Counted from the first letter of the stretch, positions 22,356 through 34,560 are shown. The stretch: 64,000 bases of DNA from Yponomeuta sedellus (GCA_934045075.1 OW203722.1:22848879-22912878); one strand, 5' to 3'. Made by a program: numbers and translations. Notes: a model not told the origin generated them from the sequence alone.

Positions 22356-22504
22356 AATGAATACCCCTTTGTTACGTCGACAGTTAAAAAATAGTAATAA
22401 ATACGTTTTTAACTATGTTTCATATTTTTGAAAGTAATTTTTTTTGCAAAACATACGGTTTTTACTACGTCAACAACTCATAATTGGCAAATAAAATATC
22501 TTTA

Positions 22505-24907
22505 TGCCACACCTGGCAATAAAGTGGCTTTTTCCGCACGCTGCGCGTACGGAACAAGCCGTTTTCTGGCCAAGTGTAGACATAAAAAGATGTACACAAC
22601 ACGGAAGGTAATAAAGAAAGCTCTCGATCGCATCTTTACGTCCCTCGCTTGCAGCTCGGGCCGCAAACTTCTGCGATCTTGGCTTTTCTTTGCATTACCA
22701 CCCTAATTGTGTAATATATCATGTGGGTACAGTGATATCGTTCCGATGTTAAAACCTAACTGCAAAGTAGGTAGTCGGGGCTGTAAGTAATGCAATTTGC
22801 TTAAGTCAGATGTCGCTGCCTGTACGTAATACAGAGAATATAGTAAAGAGGTTCGAAATTTCACTGATGCCGTGAGTCGCCCATTGGCTCAATTGGTAGA
22901 GCGCTGGTACGGATAGCCAGAGGTTGCGGGTTCGAATCCCGGCATGGGTGAAATTTTTAGCCTCTAAATAGGTTTTTAAATTTGTTCCTTAGCACGGGTT
23001 AGTGCATTAAAAATAAAAATAGTGTAATAATATACTATTACATATCTCTTGCTCTGTAAGTAGTCACTTACTTCCCTGAATGCCGGGGTGTAATGGATAT
23101 TATTACAGCATAGGTTTCAAAACATACCATGTAATGTTAACATTACAGCATAGTTTTGGAATTTGAAAAAAGAACTGTCATACTCATACTGCTTTTTTCT
23201 CGGTATCGATTGTTTACTCGAATCGGAATCGAGACAATTTTTATTAGAATTTATGAAGATTTTATTATAAATATCGAAGTGCTTGTTTTGCAGTCACATC
23301 GTATGTTAATTGAAATCGATTTAAAAACAAACTGGCCAGCATGATTTGACGCGCTTGCGTGCCATAAAATCGTGAAGAGTAAAAACTCAAGTAAAAAAGT
23401 CAGTCGACTAGCTAGGCGCGAAAGTAATTTTTATTTTGGGGTTCTTTCTCAAAAGTTTTGAAAAATGTCAATTCAAGCCAAAAAAAAAGTCAACCTGCTT
23501 TCTTGTTTTTTTACTTACCTCACAATCGATATGTAAAGCAGAGTGTTTACCTCGGGTGTAAGCATCAATTGCATACTCGGGCTAATTAGCGCCCTCGCTG
23601 CGCTCGGGCGCCAAAAACCACATATGCAATTGATGTCATACAGCCCTTGGTTAACAATCTACTATTTACTATGTTGACCACTCAACATTAGCAAAAATTT
23701 GGATATTTACACTAGTCTAGACTGTTAGTTCTAAAAATAGTTACCATAGATATTAAGATTTCTTATGTACACTTTATTAACGTATTATAAAACAAGTTTT
23801 GATTTTAATTCCATTGGTGGCGCTAGTTAGCGCCCCTAAGCGCCTTAAAACATGATTACCTTCATTAGGTGAAACGTAATTACCTTAATAAATTTTCGGC
23901 AACGTTACAGTTGCTGTGGTCACGGGTAGACGGGTAGAAGTGGTAAATACAGTCTTGGGGGTAGCTATAGATATTATATATTTTTCAACACACTTGCTCA
24001 TAAAGTGGCTCTATTGTCACCGCAATTAGGCACAGAAAGACACCCATAATAAAACTGTGACTTTTTCATTAATTTTTTTAAATTTATTTAATAGTTTTTT
24101 TTTTAATTTATTGGTGTGTTGCTTTGTTCTTAAAAAAGTTTTTATTCAAAAAAAAGATCGAGTTTAATAGAACACATAAATTAATGTTCGTATTGCTTGC
24201 TCATTTCATGAAAGTTCCTATTTAAATAGATAATTTTAACTCGTACGTGTTTAATAAATAAAACTTTCACTCAAATATAACTTTTGTTTTTTCTGTAAAA
24301 AAAGAAAACTTTAAATTCCCCATATTGTACGGGACAGAATAGACGCAAATCCTATGCGCGGAAAATAGAAAAAAAATCTCATCCCTTTAGTCTGTGCCCG
24401 ATCGCAATGCGCGCGTATAGGTAAACTGATTAATTTTTTTCGTCATAGCGTAACCTTTTTCTATTGAAATTATAGTTAGGTATTTATTAATTAAAATGTC
24501 TACAAGTTGTGGTTACGAAGAAAATGAGTTTTCTTCGTAACTACAACTTCACAATCTTCTTCACAAGTGTGTTGAAAAACGTCGTATGATACACGTGTGT
24601 ATTGATGATTACCATCCTTGGCTCTCTTAAGTGACACACTAGTACCGTCATGTACTGTAGCGGGTCTAATCGCGATTATTTATTAGGTAATAGTACATTA
24701 CACAACTAGGGTGGTAATACAAAGAAAGGCCGAGATCGCAAAAGTTTGCGGCCCGAGCTGCAAGCGAGGGACGTAAATATGCGATCGAGAGCTTTCTTTA
24801 TTACCTCCCGTGTTGTGTATATCTTTTTGTGTCTACACTTGGCGAGAAAGCGGTTTTTTCCGTACGCACAGTGTGCGGAAAAAGCCACTTTATTGCCAGG
24901 TGTGGCA
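22505..24907. mobile_element. 2.4 kb element with ~215 bp terminal inverted repeats
   Basis: The left arm begins TGCCACACCTGGCAATAAAG and runs to CCACCCTAATTGTGTAAT (about 22716). The right arm (about 24698-24907) is its reverse complement at roughly 90% identity. TA flanks both ends (22503-22504, 24908-24909), suggesting TA-targeted DNA transposition. Inside are a SINE-A copy directly abutting the left arm, then 23040-24690 non-coding DNA with a GC-rich patch near 23575-23640. Both arms carry a matching ~70-codon open frame. No transposase is visible. Confidence 0.65.
22717..23035 (+). mobile_element. SINE-A with full 5' linker
   Basis: The longest single unit seen: linker CATGTGGGTACAGTGATATC to GAGGTTCGAAATTTCACTGA (22719-22868), head GCCCATTGGCTCAATTGGTA...GGTTCGAATCCCGGCATG, tail AATTTTTAGCCTCTAAATAG, CACGGGTTAGTGCATTAAAA, ending in ATAGTGTAATAATATACTA. 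Confidence 0.85.
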
Positions 24908-25499
24908 TAAAACGCAATTACCCGTTTAATATACAACTATGTATGGGTATCGCGAATCATTAAGGAATACTACCTTTTAGTTTTTCGCAGTGATTAGACC
25001 CGTTTATAGTACCTATATAACTGTGCTTTTAATTGCAATGAAAAATTATAAGTGTGACAAAGTGATATAGTGCTATCATAACCTTTAGAGTCTATAGCTT
25101 TTAGTGATTGATAATCCATATCGACGGTTAAAAGGATATAGGGCATAAGCGACATTTTTGTCTAAACTGAGGTTTGAATGCCATCTCACTTGAAAAAAAA
25201 ATCTGCGTCGAATGCGCTTACTCCCACGGCCCTACAATGACTTTTATGTCGCTTGTCTCCAAGCAAAAAACGGGGTTTTTAGATGTCGTTTTGGTGTTAC
25301 CGACCTACTTTTAGGTCGTTTTTTCCTTAACGGCACTTGTATCCCTGTAAAAATGGCATCAACTTTGGCCTCTAGTCGGTAATGTCTTTTTACTTCCTAC
25401 TGGTGTGGAGCTTCTGGGCGCTTACGGTTCTTTACCAGAAGCAACTATTTTTAAAGTTGGAACTAATGTCTCTTTACCTTTGTCGTCAAAAACATTAAG

Positions 25500-25700
25500 C
25501 GTTGGTTATACCTTACTGCCATTTGCAAGTTTACAATACAGCTGTCGCTTATAGGCAACTACTTAAACCTAATTAATTTTGAATTGTCGGTTATACCCTA
25601 TTACCATTCTCAAGTTTGCCATACAGTTGTCGCTTATAGGCAATTACTAAAACCTATTTACTATTTAACTGTCGGTTATACCCTACTACCATTTACAACA
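25500..25700 (+). repeat. Sub-terminal tandem repeat, ~3 units
   Basis: GTTGGTTATACC(T/C)TACTGCCA...CAAGTTTACAATACAGCTGT, CGCTTATAGGCAACTAC recurs at about 25500, 25588 and 25673 with ~87 bp period. It lies inside the left flank of the element with 38 bp ends. Similar words on the right flank (catgccctattacctcttgg at 29471, catatgccgaattacctt at 29551) suggest protein-binding sites for a transposase; this is inference. Confidence 0.6.
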
Positions 25701-25879
25701 TAATACAACTCTTTTACTTACGCCGTATTACTTTACAAGGATATTTTATGAATTGGTGCGTATGCCAATTTGTATCACATAATCAGGTCTCTGTTGTTCT
25801 CAAATACCTATTTAGCGAGTCGTTTATCCCAAAATCAGTCGGTAATTTCACGCCTGTATCCCAGAGAGGTAGACAGAGA

Positions 25880-28800
25880 CTAAGGCTTGCCACTTGCCAC
25901 GATCTTTGCACACCTCTTTCGCTTCATCTACATTCATAAGTCGTTGCATGCACGCTCTCCGGTTGTGGGTACTTTTTATCCGGCCCTTTGCCAACACGTC
26001 CCCAATTTGGTCTACTTATGTGCGCCTAGGGCGTCCCCTACCGAATGTTCCACTCTCATTCTTCATCCTCTTTATCTCACTATCTCCTTCTTTTTCTTCG
26101 TCGTTTCCTCATGGCTGAGGGACATGACTAAGGGCAGATTCCGCCACCAGCTCTCTCCATTGGATTATATTACGCGCCAGATGTATGGCTGCTTGTAGGG
26201 TCCTTACCGAAGCTTTAGTTATTATATCTGACCAACGCGTTGGTGGTCGTCCTCTGCTTCGTTTCCCGTTCGCTCGACCGGTGTTGATAACATACCCCAG
26301 GTTATCTGGCCCGCGTCGGATGGTATATCCGAAGAACTTCAGGATGCATTGGGTGCAGATTGTGGAGAGCCTCGTCTTTATGTGAATTTCTTCTAGAATA
26401 GATACGTTTATGCGGCGTTCGGTCCAAGATATACGGAGTATTCTCCGCCAGCATTTCTTCTTTTCAGAATACGGGCTTTTAATGTCCAGGTTTCCGAGGC
26501 ATACAGAAATATTGAGAAGATAAGGGTCCACATTAGTCTCCGTCATTGCTTATTTGCGAGCCTAAGTATACAAATTTGTGTACAACATCAAGGTCTCGCA
26601 GCTCGTTGGTTCGTTGCAAGGTGCCCGATCTATCAATAAACATCAACTTGGTCTTACTTCTGTTGATATAAAGTCCGTATTCTTTACTTATACTATCCAC
26701 TCTCGCTAGAAGCTCAGCCAGCTCTGTTTCCGAGTCGCCTATGACGGTGGTGTCATCGGCAAAGTGAAGGTTGTTCAGAAGATGCCCACCTATCCGAATG
26801 CCCCCCTCTAAATTATCCAAAACCCTTCTCATTATATGTTCCCCGATCAGGTTGAACAGTTGGGAGATAGTATGCATCTCTGGCGCACTCCTCGTTCTGC
26901 TTTGAAGCAGTGTGAAAGACTGTTCTCAATTCGTACTTTCGATTGACCGTTGGAGTACAGTTGCTGCACAAGAAAGGTAAGGTGGTCCGGTATACCCATC
27001 TCCTTCTTAACCCTGAACATGGCCTTCCAGCTGATACATTCAAAGGCTTATGCATAATCGATTAAACACAAGGCTATAGTGATGTTATGTTCCCTGCATT
27101 TTTCGATCAGCTGTCGAATGTTCAAGATTTGTTCCCTCGTTCCTCTTCCTTTTACAAATCCAGCTTGTTCCTTCGGTATTTGGCTATTGATGTAGGGTGC
27201 AAGCCGGTGGTTTAGGACGTGTAAGAGGATTTTTCACGCGTGAGAGATGATAGAGATGGTTCTGTAATTCTCACATTTACGGGTAGAGCCTTTCTTGTGT
27301 ATAGGCACTACGATTGATTCGGTCCAATTTGCTGAACATTGACCCGTTCTCCAGATTTTTTGACACACGGTATGTACGATTGCTATGCCTTCACTTCATA
27401 TTTCTTAGATTAGATCTTCCTAGATTTGCGCGGTTAGGCCATCGCTGCCACATGCCTTGTATTTCAGTTTGAGAAGTGCTGCCTCTACTACCTCGAGGAG
27501 GATGTCTGGTTCCTTTTCCGAATAATCCATTTCCATAGTTCTTTCATCGCTGTTTTCGCCGTATAGCTGCCGACATAGCTCTACCATCTTTCGAGTACCT
27601 CATCTTTATCCAATAAGGGCGTCCTCTTTTCATTTTCAATGGTCCAGTGCTTTGGTTTAAATTCCTTTGCGAGCAGGTTTACCTTTTGAAACATATCTCG
27701 GGAGCGCGCCCTTTCCAAACATTTTTCTATTTCGGAGCATATACTGTCGATATAGGCCTCTCGATCTTTCCTGCAAAGTTTTTGGACAACGCTATGTAGC
27801 TCCGCATAGTGGTTTCGTTCTTCGGCTTATTTTAAGTCCTGTTCCTTTAAGGATTTCCTCTGCTTAACCATTTGTTGTTTGTTGAGGGTACCTATTTTTG
27901 ACTTCTTCAAACGGATTTTAAACTTAGCAGTCAGAAGCTAAGTTCACTGCCGCAGTCTGGACCTGGCCTCGTCTTTGCTGCTGATATAGATGAGCTACAT
28001 CTTTGGTTTACTAGAACGAAGTCAATTTGGTTCCTGTGAAGACCATGGTGACGTCCACGAGTAGAGTCGTCTTAGGTGTTGTTGAAACCAGGTGTTCATG
28101 ACCGAAAGGTCGTTCTCCATGCAAAAGTCCAAAAGCATGTTGGCACGGTTGTTTCTGACTCCCAGTCCAAACCTGCCGACAATCTTTCTGAGATGGTAAT
28201 CATCCTCATTTTTTCCTATTTTAGAATTAAAATCGCTAAGTATTAATAATGGCTCTTTCTTAGGAACATCTTGGACTGCTTTGTTTAGTTGGTCGTAGAA
28301 CTCAGCGATTTCTTCTTCACTGGATGCAGATGTTGGTGCATAGATGGCGAGTAGGTTGAGTGGGTATCGATGTGCTTCTAATCTGATTTTCAATATCCTG
28401 TCATTGATGGAATCGTATCCCATTACCTTGTCTTTGTGCGTTTTGGCAACGAGGTCGTACGTCGACGTATCCGGACACTATGAACAATTTTCCAGATGGA
28501 GTAGTGTAGTGTCCCGAGTCTTTTATATGGGTTTCACTTACAGCAAGAATATCCACATTATACCTGTCCATTTCCTTCTCCACGACTTCGGCTGCTCCTG
28601 GTTCGGAGCGACCACGAACGTTCCAAGTGGCTATGGTGAGAGCGTGGTGAATGTCCGGGATTTGTCTCTTTTTGTTACGGAGTAGAGTTTGATCAGCAGT
28701 AACCCAATTTCCGCAAGGGGCTTGCTGTGTTACCTTCTTGCGGCCGGTAGCATATTTCACACCAGGTGACCCGGAACCATCCTGGCGCCGGGCGTCAACC

Positions 28801-29080
28801 GGATGGTCCGACAAATCCTTACTATTGTTCATCCTGCTCATAGTTTTCTTGGGAGTATTAGTAGCGGTAGTATCCCCATCCTTTTCGCTCCATCGTTTAC
28901 AGAGGGTATATAGTCCTCTAGGCCTGTGGGGCCTTCTGGCAAGCCAGTTGTCGGGTTATCATAACTGCCGCCCGATACTCGGCGTTAATACTCGTTTAGC
29001 AATACCCGGGAGGCACGTGCAGGGTTTCAGAGGGCAATTCCTGCGGACGCGAGTATCATCACTATCTCCAAATAGTATCT
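25880..29080 (-). pseudogene. RTE-like LINE, endonuclease plus reverse transcriptase, frameshifted
   Basis: Reading the minus strand from 28841: an apurinic-type endonuclease domain with LTIATWNVRGRSEPGAAEVV, DILAVSETHIKDSG, then after a frame change (28423-28022) LAIYAPTSASSEEE and LILSDFNSKIGKNEDDY. The middle of the reverse transcriptase (27.9-26.9 kb) is recognisable only in pieces. 26877-26533 carries LLNNLHFADDTTVIGDS with the catalytic FADD, and 26546-26109 the C-terminal region with RGRPPTRWSDIITKA. Stops and frameshifts make it inactive. It lies inside the element with 38 bp inverted ends, splitting it. 25880-26100 matches the 3'-region LINE words at 21335-21465 and 47980-48075. Confidence 0.85.
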
Positions 29081-29815
29081 AATGTAGGTTACTAATCTGG
29101 TACATAAGAACCATGATGATAACACTAACATCATCTAACGTATGCAGTTACTTTATGTCTCATTTCAAAGGAAAAACATGTTGGTTGTGAATCTATTATT
29201 TTTAGGACGTGACGTTTAATCCGCGTTACCGATTGCCCAGATAATTTCACATGTTGGATGTTCTTGTTTTCCTCTTGGCCTACAAATCTTGACGTGTGGA
29301 AGTACCATGTTACCTTTTTTTCAAACCACTTACGGTGTCACTAAAGTCTGACATCCTCACCATGTTTTGACTAAGCACTGTTTCTTGTGCTCCATTACCT
29401 TTTGTCACAATGGTGTGAAACGTCATATATCCCTCTTTACCTATTTTAGTTATTCAATAGTCATGTGACTCATGCCCTATTACCTCTTGGTATATGGAAA
29501 TCAAATGTAGCTTAGTCTTCTATACTGTTCGTTTTTTTATATGAAGATATGACATATGCCGAATTACCTTAAATAAAAAATATGTTCGATTGAGTTAAGC
29601 GACATTGAACTACATAGGGCATCGTCGAATCAAATAAAATAAAATGACAATTAATGCTCGGATTTTCTTCGAGCTTAGAGCTGTTTCCATCTTTACGTTA
29701 TGACAATAAATAAAAAAGATGTGATTTTTTTTCTGAAATTTTAAACTTTAAATTGCGCTCCTGAACAATTTGGTTTTTGTCGCTTATGCCCTATATCCTT
29801 TTAACCGTCGATATG

Positions 29816-30875
29816 TTCGTGTCGCGTTTTTGTCAAAGCTTGAAACTGTATTGGACAGCTAAATGACTCTGCATATTCATAAGCCCCGAGTGCAAAGTGG
29901 CCTAGAATAATACGTATATTTGAAACAGCACAAAAAGCGCCATTTTGTTGAATTGTCAAATACGATAAAACTTTTATAGAATTTGCTGCAGTTATTTTTA
30001 TGCACCAAAGTTTTTATTCTGAGTACCTAACTCAAAAGTATTGAGTACTTAATGGCCTTGAATTTAAAAAAAAGGTTCTTTGGTCCGTTCTTAGCACGAA
30101 TATTAAAACTTTCTTAGCTAGAAAGTGTAAGCAGAATAAATATTAAAGAAAAGAACTTTTCTTAATATAAGTTATAATATCTGATATATAAAAATCTTGT
30201 GTCTTAAGGCCGATTCCTGAATTAGAGATTTCACTGAGTAAATACTTAAGAACGTTCTATCACGCTCTTTTCTGAGAAATTCGAAGAGAAAGCAGTACAG
30301 TTAAATATTTACTCAACTAAATTCTCAATTCAGAAATTGGCCCACAGTGTTTGTTATCGAACTCCTTCGATCGGTGATCAGGTTCACCGATTTTCATGCC
30401 ATTTTTTGTGTATATTTGGTAGTTCTCATAATAGATCGTAGGCTAATTAACATGGCAAAACAGAGTTTGTGGGATCAGCCAGTATAATTATAATAAGGGT
30501 GTTATTTAAATGGTTAGCATAGTATTAGTATTTTTGACAGAAGAAAAATATTATCTGTCAGCAGAAATAGCTAATTGGTCAGCAACTCATGGCCAGCAAA
30601 CATTTCAAAAATCGATCAGCAATTTATGTCATTCTGGATGGCTGCAATAATTTTTGTACTGCATATAATTATATAAGCAGCCGTAAGCTGTTCCTGTTTT
30701 ATAATATTTGGGTAAGCACTCAGAGAGGAAACAAAATAATTCATTTTGTGCTGCATATAAACGTAGCACAAATACCTTTTTTCCCCTATGGGAATATTTT
30801 TAGCTTCAAGTGGGGGAACCACATACTTTAAGCGAACCGCCAAACCAATCACGTGCTTGTATATATATGTTACAG
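29816..30875. other. AT-rich non-coding stretch
   Basis: Several ~25 bp imperfect inverted words of the type gagaaattcgaagagaaagc / ctcaactaaattctcaattc near 30220-30330. Otherwise nothing supported. Confidence 0.4.
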
Positions 30876-31212
30876 TCAAAACTCTTAAACGGCCAAAACT
30901 AGATTTGACTGCTAAAATCAGTCAAAACTAGTTTCGACTGCTAAAATCAGTCAAAACTAGTTTTGACTGCAGAAAAATAAAATGAAATTCTAATATGTAT
31001 CCAACAATGTCGAGTTGGTTTTCGGTCTTACATGTTCAACCTCACACGCTCCTTCGCGCTCCGCTACGCTACGCGCTTCGTCGCACCTATATTTTTGTTG
31101 TCACAGATTGAGCGATGCATCATTTTAGGTGTTTTTACCATTTGGTATTTCAAATATAAGCTTTGGACAAAAGTACTTTTGACTGATTTTAGCAGTCAAA
31201 ACTAGTTTCAAC
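30876..31212. repeat. Foldback cluster built from TTTTGACTGATTTTAGCAGT units
   Basis: Left: three overlapping copies of AAAATCAGTCAAAACTAG and ACTAGTTTTGACTGC between 30885 and 30975. Right: TTTTGACTGATTTTAGCAGT CAAAACTAGTTTC at 31175-31210, in opposite orientation. The interior holds a GC-rich patch (cgctccttcgcgctccgcta, 31048-31090). It behaves as a ~330 bp foldback or MITE. Confidence 0.6.
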
Positions 31213-31354
31213 AAAAACGCAATCCAATTAGTTATTTTCCTTACCATGTTTAAAATGTGCATTCCAATCAAATATAATGCATATAGACATGGTTTCACTG
31301 CTGATCAATCATAAAATCTTGCTGACCAAGTAGTTATTTTGTGGATTTATAATC

Positions 31355-31690
31355 ATTTCAGCCTATTGCAGTCCACTGCTGGACATAAGCCTCCCCCAGG
31401 GTGCGCCACAAGACCCGATCTCCCGTTTTCGCCATCCAGTCACCACCAGCCACCTTTTTGAGGTCGTCGGTCCATCTGGCCGGAGGGCGTCCTACACTAC
31501 GCTTGCCGAGTCGTGGTCTCCATTCGAGAACCCGTCTGCTCCAACGATCATCGGTTCTGCGACAGATGTGACCAGCCCACTGCCACTTCAGCCTGCTACA
31601 CTTCTGAACTACGTCAGTGACTTTGATATTTTGTCGGATGATCTCGTTCCGGACTTTGTCCCTTAACGAGAAATAATTTCAATGCTGGTT
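31355..31690 (-). pseudogene. RTE-type LINE reverse transcriptase C-terminus
   Basis: Minus strand decodes in one frame to the region between the K-rich block and the tip: words for R.RVLEWRPRLGKRSVGRPP, ARWTDDLKKVAG and ending at GTCCAGCAGTGGACTGCAAT. It is the same C-terminal segment as 37120-37445. Confidence 0.75.
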
Positions 31691-31744
31691 TGGGTGGGCT
31701 CACCAAATTTTATAATTGCGTATCATTTAATTACTTCTCTTATA

Positions 31745-31960
31745 ATAACACAGCCAAAACACATCCCACTGTAAGGCACAAGCGTTCTCTCAGAGAGAAG
31801 TATGTATAGGCTTTATCACCACGCGAGCTCATCGCGGATGGACAGTTTTTAACGCTGATTTATGTGAATGCTTTAGGATATCCGGTTTCTTCACGATGGT
31901 TTTCTTCACAGTTAGCGAGTGGTATTGCTTCTTCAAATTCATTAATGTAGGTGACTTCGA
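31745..31960 (-). mobile_element. SINE-D variant fragment
   Basis: Words cccactgtaaggcacaagcg, ttctctcagagagaag, ccacgcgagctcatcgcgga, ttcttcacgatggttttctt cacagttagcg, as in 44035-44275. The tRNA-like head is missing and the copy abuts a SINE-B. Confidence 0.6.
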
Positions 31961-31974
31961 AAACCACATACCGC

Positions 31975-32205
31975 AATTTATTACTACAATTTTTGTGTAA
32001 GCTTAATATTAACATAAAATTAACATTTACATACAGGCACATACATTGCTTCTGGCCCCACACTAGGATACCCTGTCAGAAACAACGACATCACAAACAT
32101 GTAAACATCCAAGGCTTGAGGTTTTTTTTTGTCTCCAGCCGGGGTTCGAACCCGGGACCTCTTGCATGGTAGGCAGATGCGATACCGCTACGCCACAGAG
32201 GTCGT
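31975..32205 (-). mobile_element. tRNA-derived SINE, family B
   Basis: Body tacatacaggcacatacatt to acaaacatgtaaacatccaa, T-rich spacer, B-box CCGGGGTTCGAACCCGGGAC, head end TACCGCTACGCCACAGAGGT. Orientation and content as in 19018-19222. 32206-32570 after it shows nothing recognisable. Confidence 0.85.
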
Positions 32206-32574
32206 CAATATTATGCTAATAACATACAAATCCACATTATGTGCCAGAATTGAGTGACTACAAATTAGAGATTAACACTTGAGAAGCTTTTTGTTTACTC
32301 GAAAAAGTGCGTGACTCTTTCCAGTAAACAGATTTACTTTAGTGACGCGAAAAAGGGGTCCTTAAAGTGTATTTAGGTCTTTTCCTGGAGGCGGACCGTG
32401 CTTATGGCGCGAAATGAAATATAAATAACATCGGAGGGTAGACCAGGGCAACGGAATCGAATTAAAAAATAATAAAAGCAGGGTGTGACACTTTGCCTTC
32501 GTAACTTTGTTTTGATTGATATTTATTCGAAAGTTGTTTTTGAGTTAAGCTAAATCTACCTATTAAATGTACTA

Positions 32575-32772
32575 CGGTCTGTTAGATTTTAGAATATACC
32601 TCGGCTACTATCGGATATATTCGTGTAATAGAAATGTCGGAACTAATATGTCACTCAACTTTACATAACTTTTCAAAATATTGAAGAAAAGTTTTATACA
32701 GAGCAGTAAGTAGTATTACACTCGTGTGCTTAAAACCGAAGCCTACTCTAGAGCCCGAGGTATATTCTAAAA
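32575..32772. mobile_element. MITE, ~200 bp
   Basis: The left end TTAGATTTTAGAATATACCTCGG is mirrored by the right end CCGAGGTATATTCTAAAAC (imperfect). The interior holds gaagaaaagttttatacaga gcagtaagtagtatta, shared with 11300-11350. Confidence 0.6.
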
Positions 32773-33059
32773 CTTGTGAGTGTCTTCTGTGGTATTAAAA
32801 TATCTGAGCGTTTGAAATTGCCAATCCGGGCAGGGCACGCGTTGAAATTAAGCCCACAATACTCTAGCTCTTAGAGTAGGCCTGTGCCGTGCAGTGTGAC
32901 GTTTATTGGCTACGTAAAAAACAAACCATATAAGGCCACCCAAAATTCAGGCAATTTAAGGCCAAACAATCTGTAGATGAGTCCTAAAATTACTTTTCCC
33001 GAACAGAGGAAGAAAATCACAAAATTTGACGATTACAGCACCACACACCTAAATAGAAC

Positions 33060-33190
33060 GCCTGGTCCTCTATCGGCCGGTCGTGGGTTCAAATCCTGGC
33101 TTGAACCATGACTTTTTTTCTAACTGTGAAGTTATGGTAGTAACACCCCTCGCTGACAGTGAAAAAAAACATCGTGTCTGAAGTGTTCCC
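33060..33190 (+). mobile_element. Decayed tRNA-derived SINE
   Basis: B-box context GGTCGTGGGTTCAAATCCTGG at about 33079, followed by a T-run and ctcgctgacagtgaaaaaaa acatcgtg, the SINE-D body word. The A-box is unclear. Confidence 0.5.
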
Positions 33191-33639
33191 TTAGTTCGCG
33201 TTTGGTACGTACAATAGCATAACTATGAGGTTGAGTGCAGAAATTTTAGGTCTAACTAACTAAGCACCAAGGCATGGAGTGTAATCCTAGAGTGCAGTGC
33301 ATGTAATATTATAGACGTGAAAGTTTGTGAAGATGTTGGCTACTCAATCACGCAATAACGGCATAACAGAGTGACATGAAACTTGGCACACATATGGACC
33401 AAGATCTGAATTCAGATAGGATACTTGGATGTCCTGTTGATGCGTTCCCGTAAAATTATATTTTATCGATAACGTCTTAAAATATGAAATGAAATAAAAA
33501 GGTTTTATTCAAAGTAGCACAGAAACTGCGGTTTAATGAACGTTACGATTCAAACTAGGTGTCCATTTCAAAATCTAGATCATTTTGGTAAAAAACCAAA
33601 TACTAAAATCTAAGCATTATCATCTTCATCATTCGTTAT
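33191..33639. other. Non-coding stretch with a LINE tail
   Basis: 33345-33440 contains gcaataacggcataacagag and cacacatatggaccaagatc, which look like part of a repeat. 33484-33530 holds TGAAATGAAATAAAAAGG and ttttattcaaagtagcac, the reverse-oriented 3' tail also seen at 3678-3730. No genes. Confidence 0.45.
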
Positions 33640-34000
33640 CAACCCTTGTATGTCCCCACTGCTGGGGCGCGGGTCTCTTCCTGCATCACAGGAAGGTTAG
33701 GCCATCTCCACCACGGGGGCCAAGTCCGGGTTGGTGGAGGATTGTAAGACAGTGGCGGGCCTTACTGTCAGAAGTTATCAAGCCGCCCATAAGGCCTCTG
33801 ACATGGCTTAACGACTGCCATTATATGACAGCCAGCACCAACGGCTTAGCGTGCCTTGCGAAGCACGGAAGCGCTCGGAAAAATGCCACTAGCGGTAGTC
33901 TTGGGACGCTCACCCATCCTGTACCTGACCGCGCCTGTTGTTGTATAACCAAGTGATTGATTCCAATCACTCGGTTCGCCTAGGTCACGAACGCTTCTCT
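33640..34000 (-). mobile_element. SINE-E, nearly full length
   Basis: Antisense from the 3' end (tgtatgtccccactgctggg, 33649) to the tRNA-like head (ccaatcactcggttcgccta ggtcacgaacgct, ending about 33995). All blocks of the family are present in order, so this and 47205-47549 are the best reference copies. Confidence 0.85.
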
Positions 34001-34004
34001 CATC

Positions 34005-34140
34005 ATCATTCAGCCACAAGAAATCCACTGCTGAACATATGCATCCTCCGTGGTTTTTCAGAAAGACCACATCCAGCGTCTTCCTGCCACTTGGATGTGG
34101 TCTTCTGTCCATCTTGTGGCTGCTAAGGTTACCATAACTT
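34005..34140 (-). pseudogene. LINE reverse transcriptase C-terminal stub
   Basis: The minus strand decodes to words such as ATRWTEDHIQVAGRRWMW, then a tip with CATATGTTCAGCAGTGGATT TCTTGTGGCTGAATG, the RTE-like end. 34141-34450 contains nothing recognised. Confidence 0.6.
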
Positions 34141-34452
34141 TTTTTGAAGCCAAACTCCAAGATATTTATTTATTGCGTCGCCATGGTAACCAGAATATTA
34201 CAAACAAATTCTGTGGCGTTGCGAAGTTCGCCGGGACGGCCAGTGTTATATAACAAATCCTCAAGGAGGTCGAGTATTCTCATAAGCCCATATTGTCGAA
34301 TAGACGCTGGAATACTTCAGGCAAAGAATGAGAGGGTTTACATTCGTTATCTCGCTGACAGAGCGCGAACCCTTTCTCTAATAGACTACGTGGACCATTT
34401 TCCAAATTGCGTTGCTATAGTTGTACCGGGGCATGTTTGTATATGTCTTTAG

Positions 34453-34560
34453 AGCCGTGGTGCCAGAACGGTAGAACGCCGCCTTCTCATGCGGGAGGTT
34501 TCGGGTTCAAATCCCGGCGTATACAAATTACTTCGTTTTCTAAGTTATTTAGATAAATAT
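34453..34560 (+). mobile_element. tRNA-derived SINE head (D-variant type)
   Basis: AGCCGTGGTGCCAGAACGGT (A-box region), CTTCTCATGCGGGAGG, B-box GGTTTCGGGTTCAAATCCCGG, then caaattacttcgttttctaa gttattt, the body start also seen (reversed) at 5225-5260. Confidence 0.65.

Larger units (their letters stand above)
25117..29815. mobile_element. DNA-transposon-like element with perfect 38 bp inverted ends
   Basis: 25117-25154 begins CATATCGACGGTTAAAAGGA and ends ATAAGCGACA; 29778-29815 is its exact reverse complement, 38 of 38 bases. About 720 bp on the left and 700 bp on the right are its own sequence. They hold several echoes of the motif TATGCCCTATTACC and of GTCGCTTATAGGCAA, arranged as sub-terminal repeats. 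The centre (about 25880-29080) is a nested RTE-like LINE. No target duplication is obvious and no transposase remains, so without the LINE it is a ~1.5 kb non-autonomous element. Confidence 0.8.
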
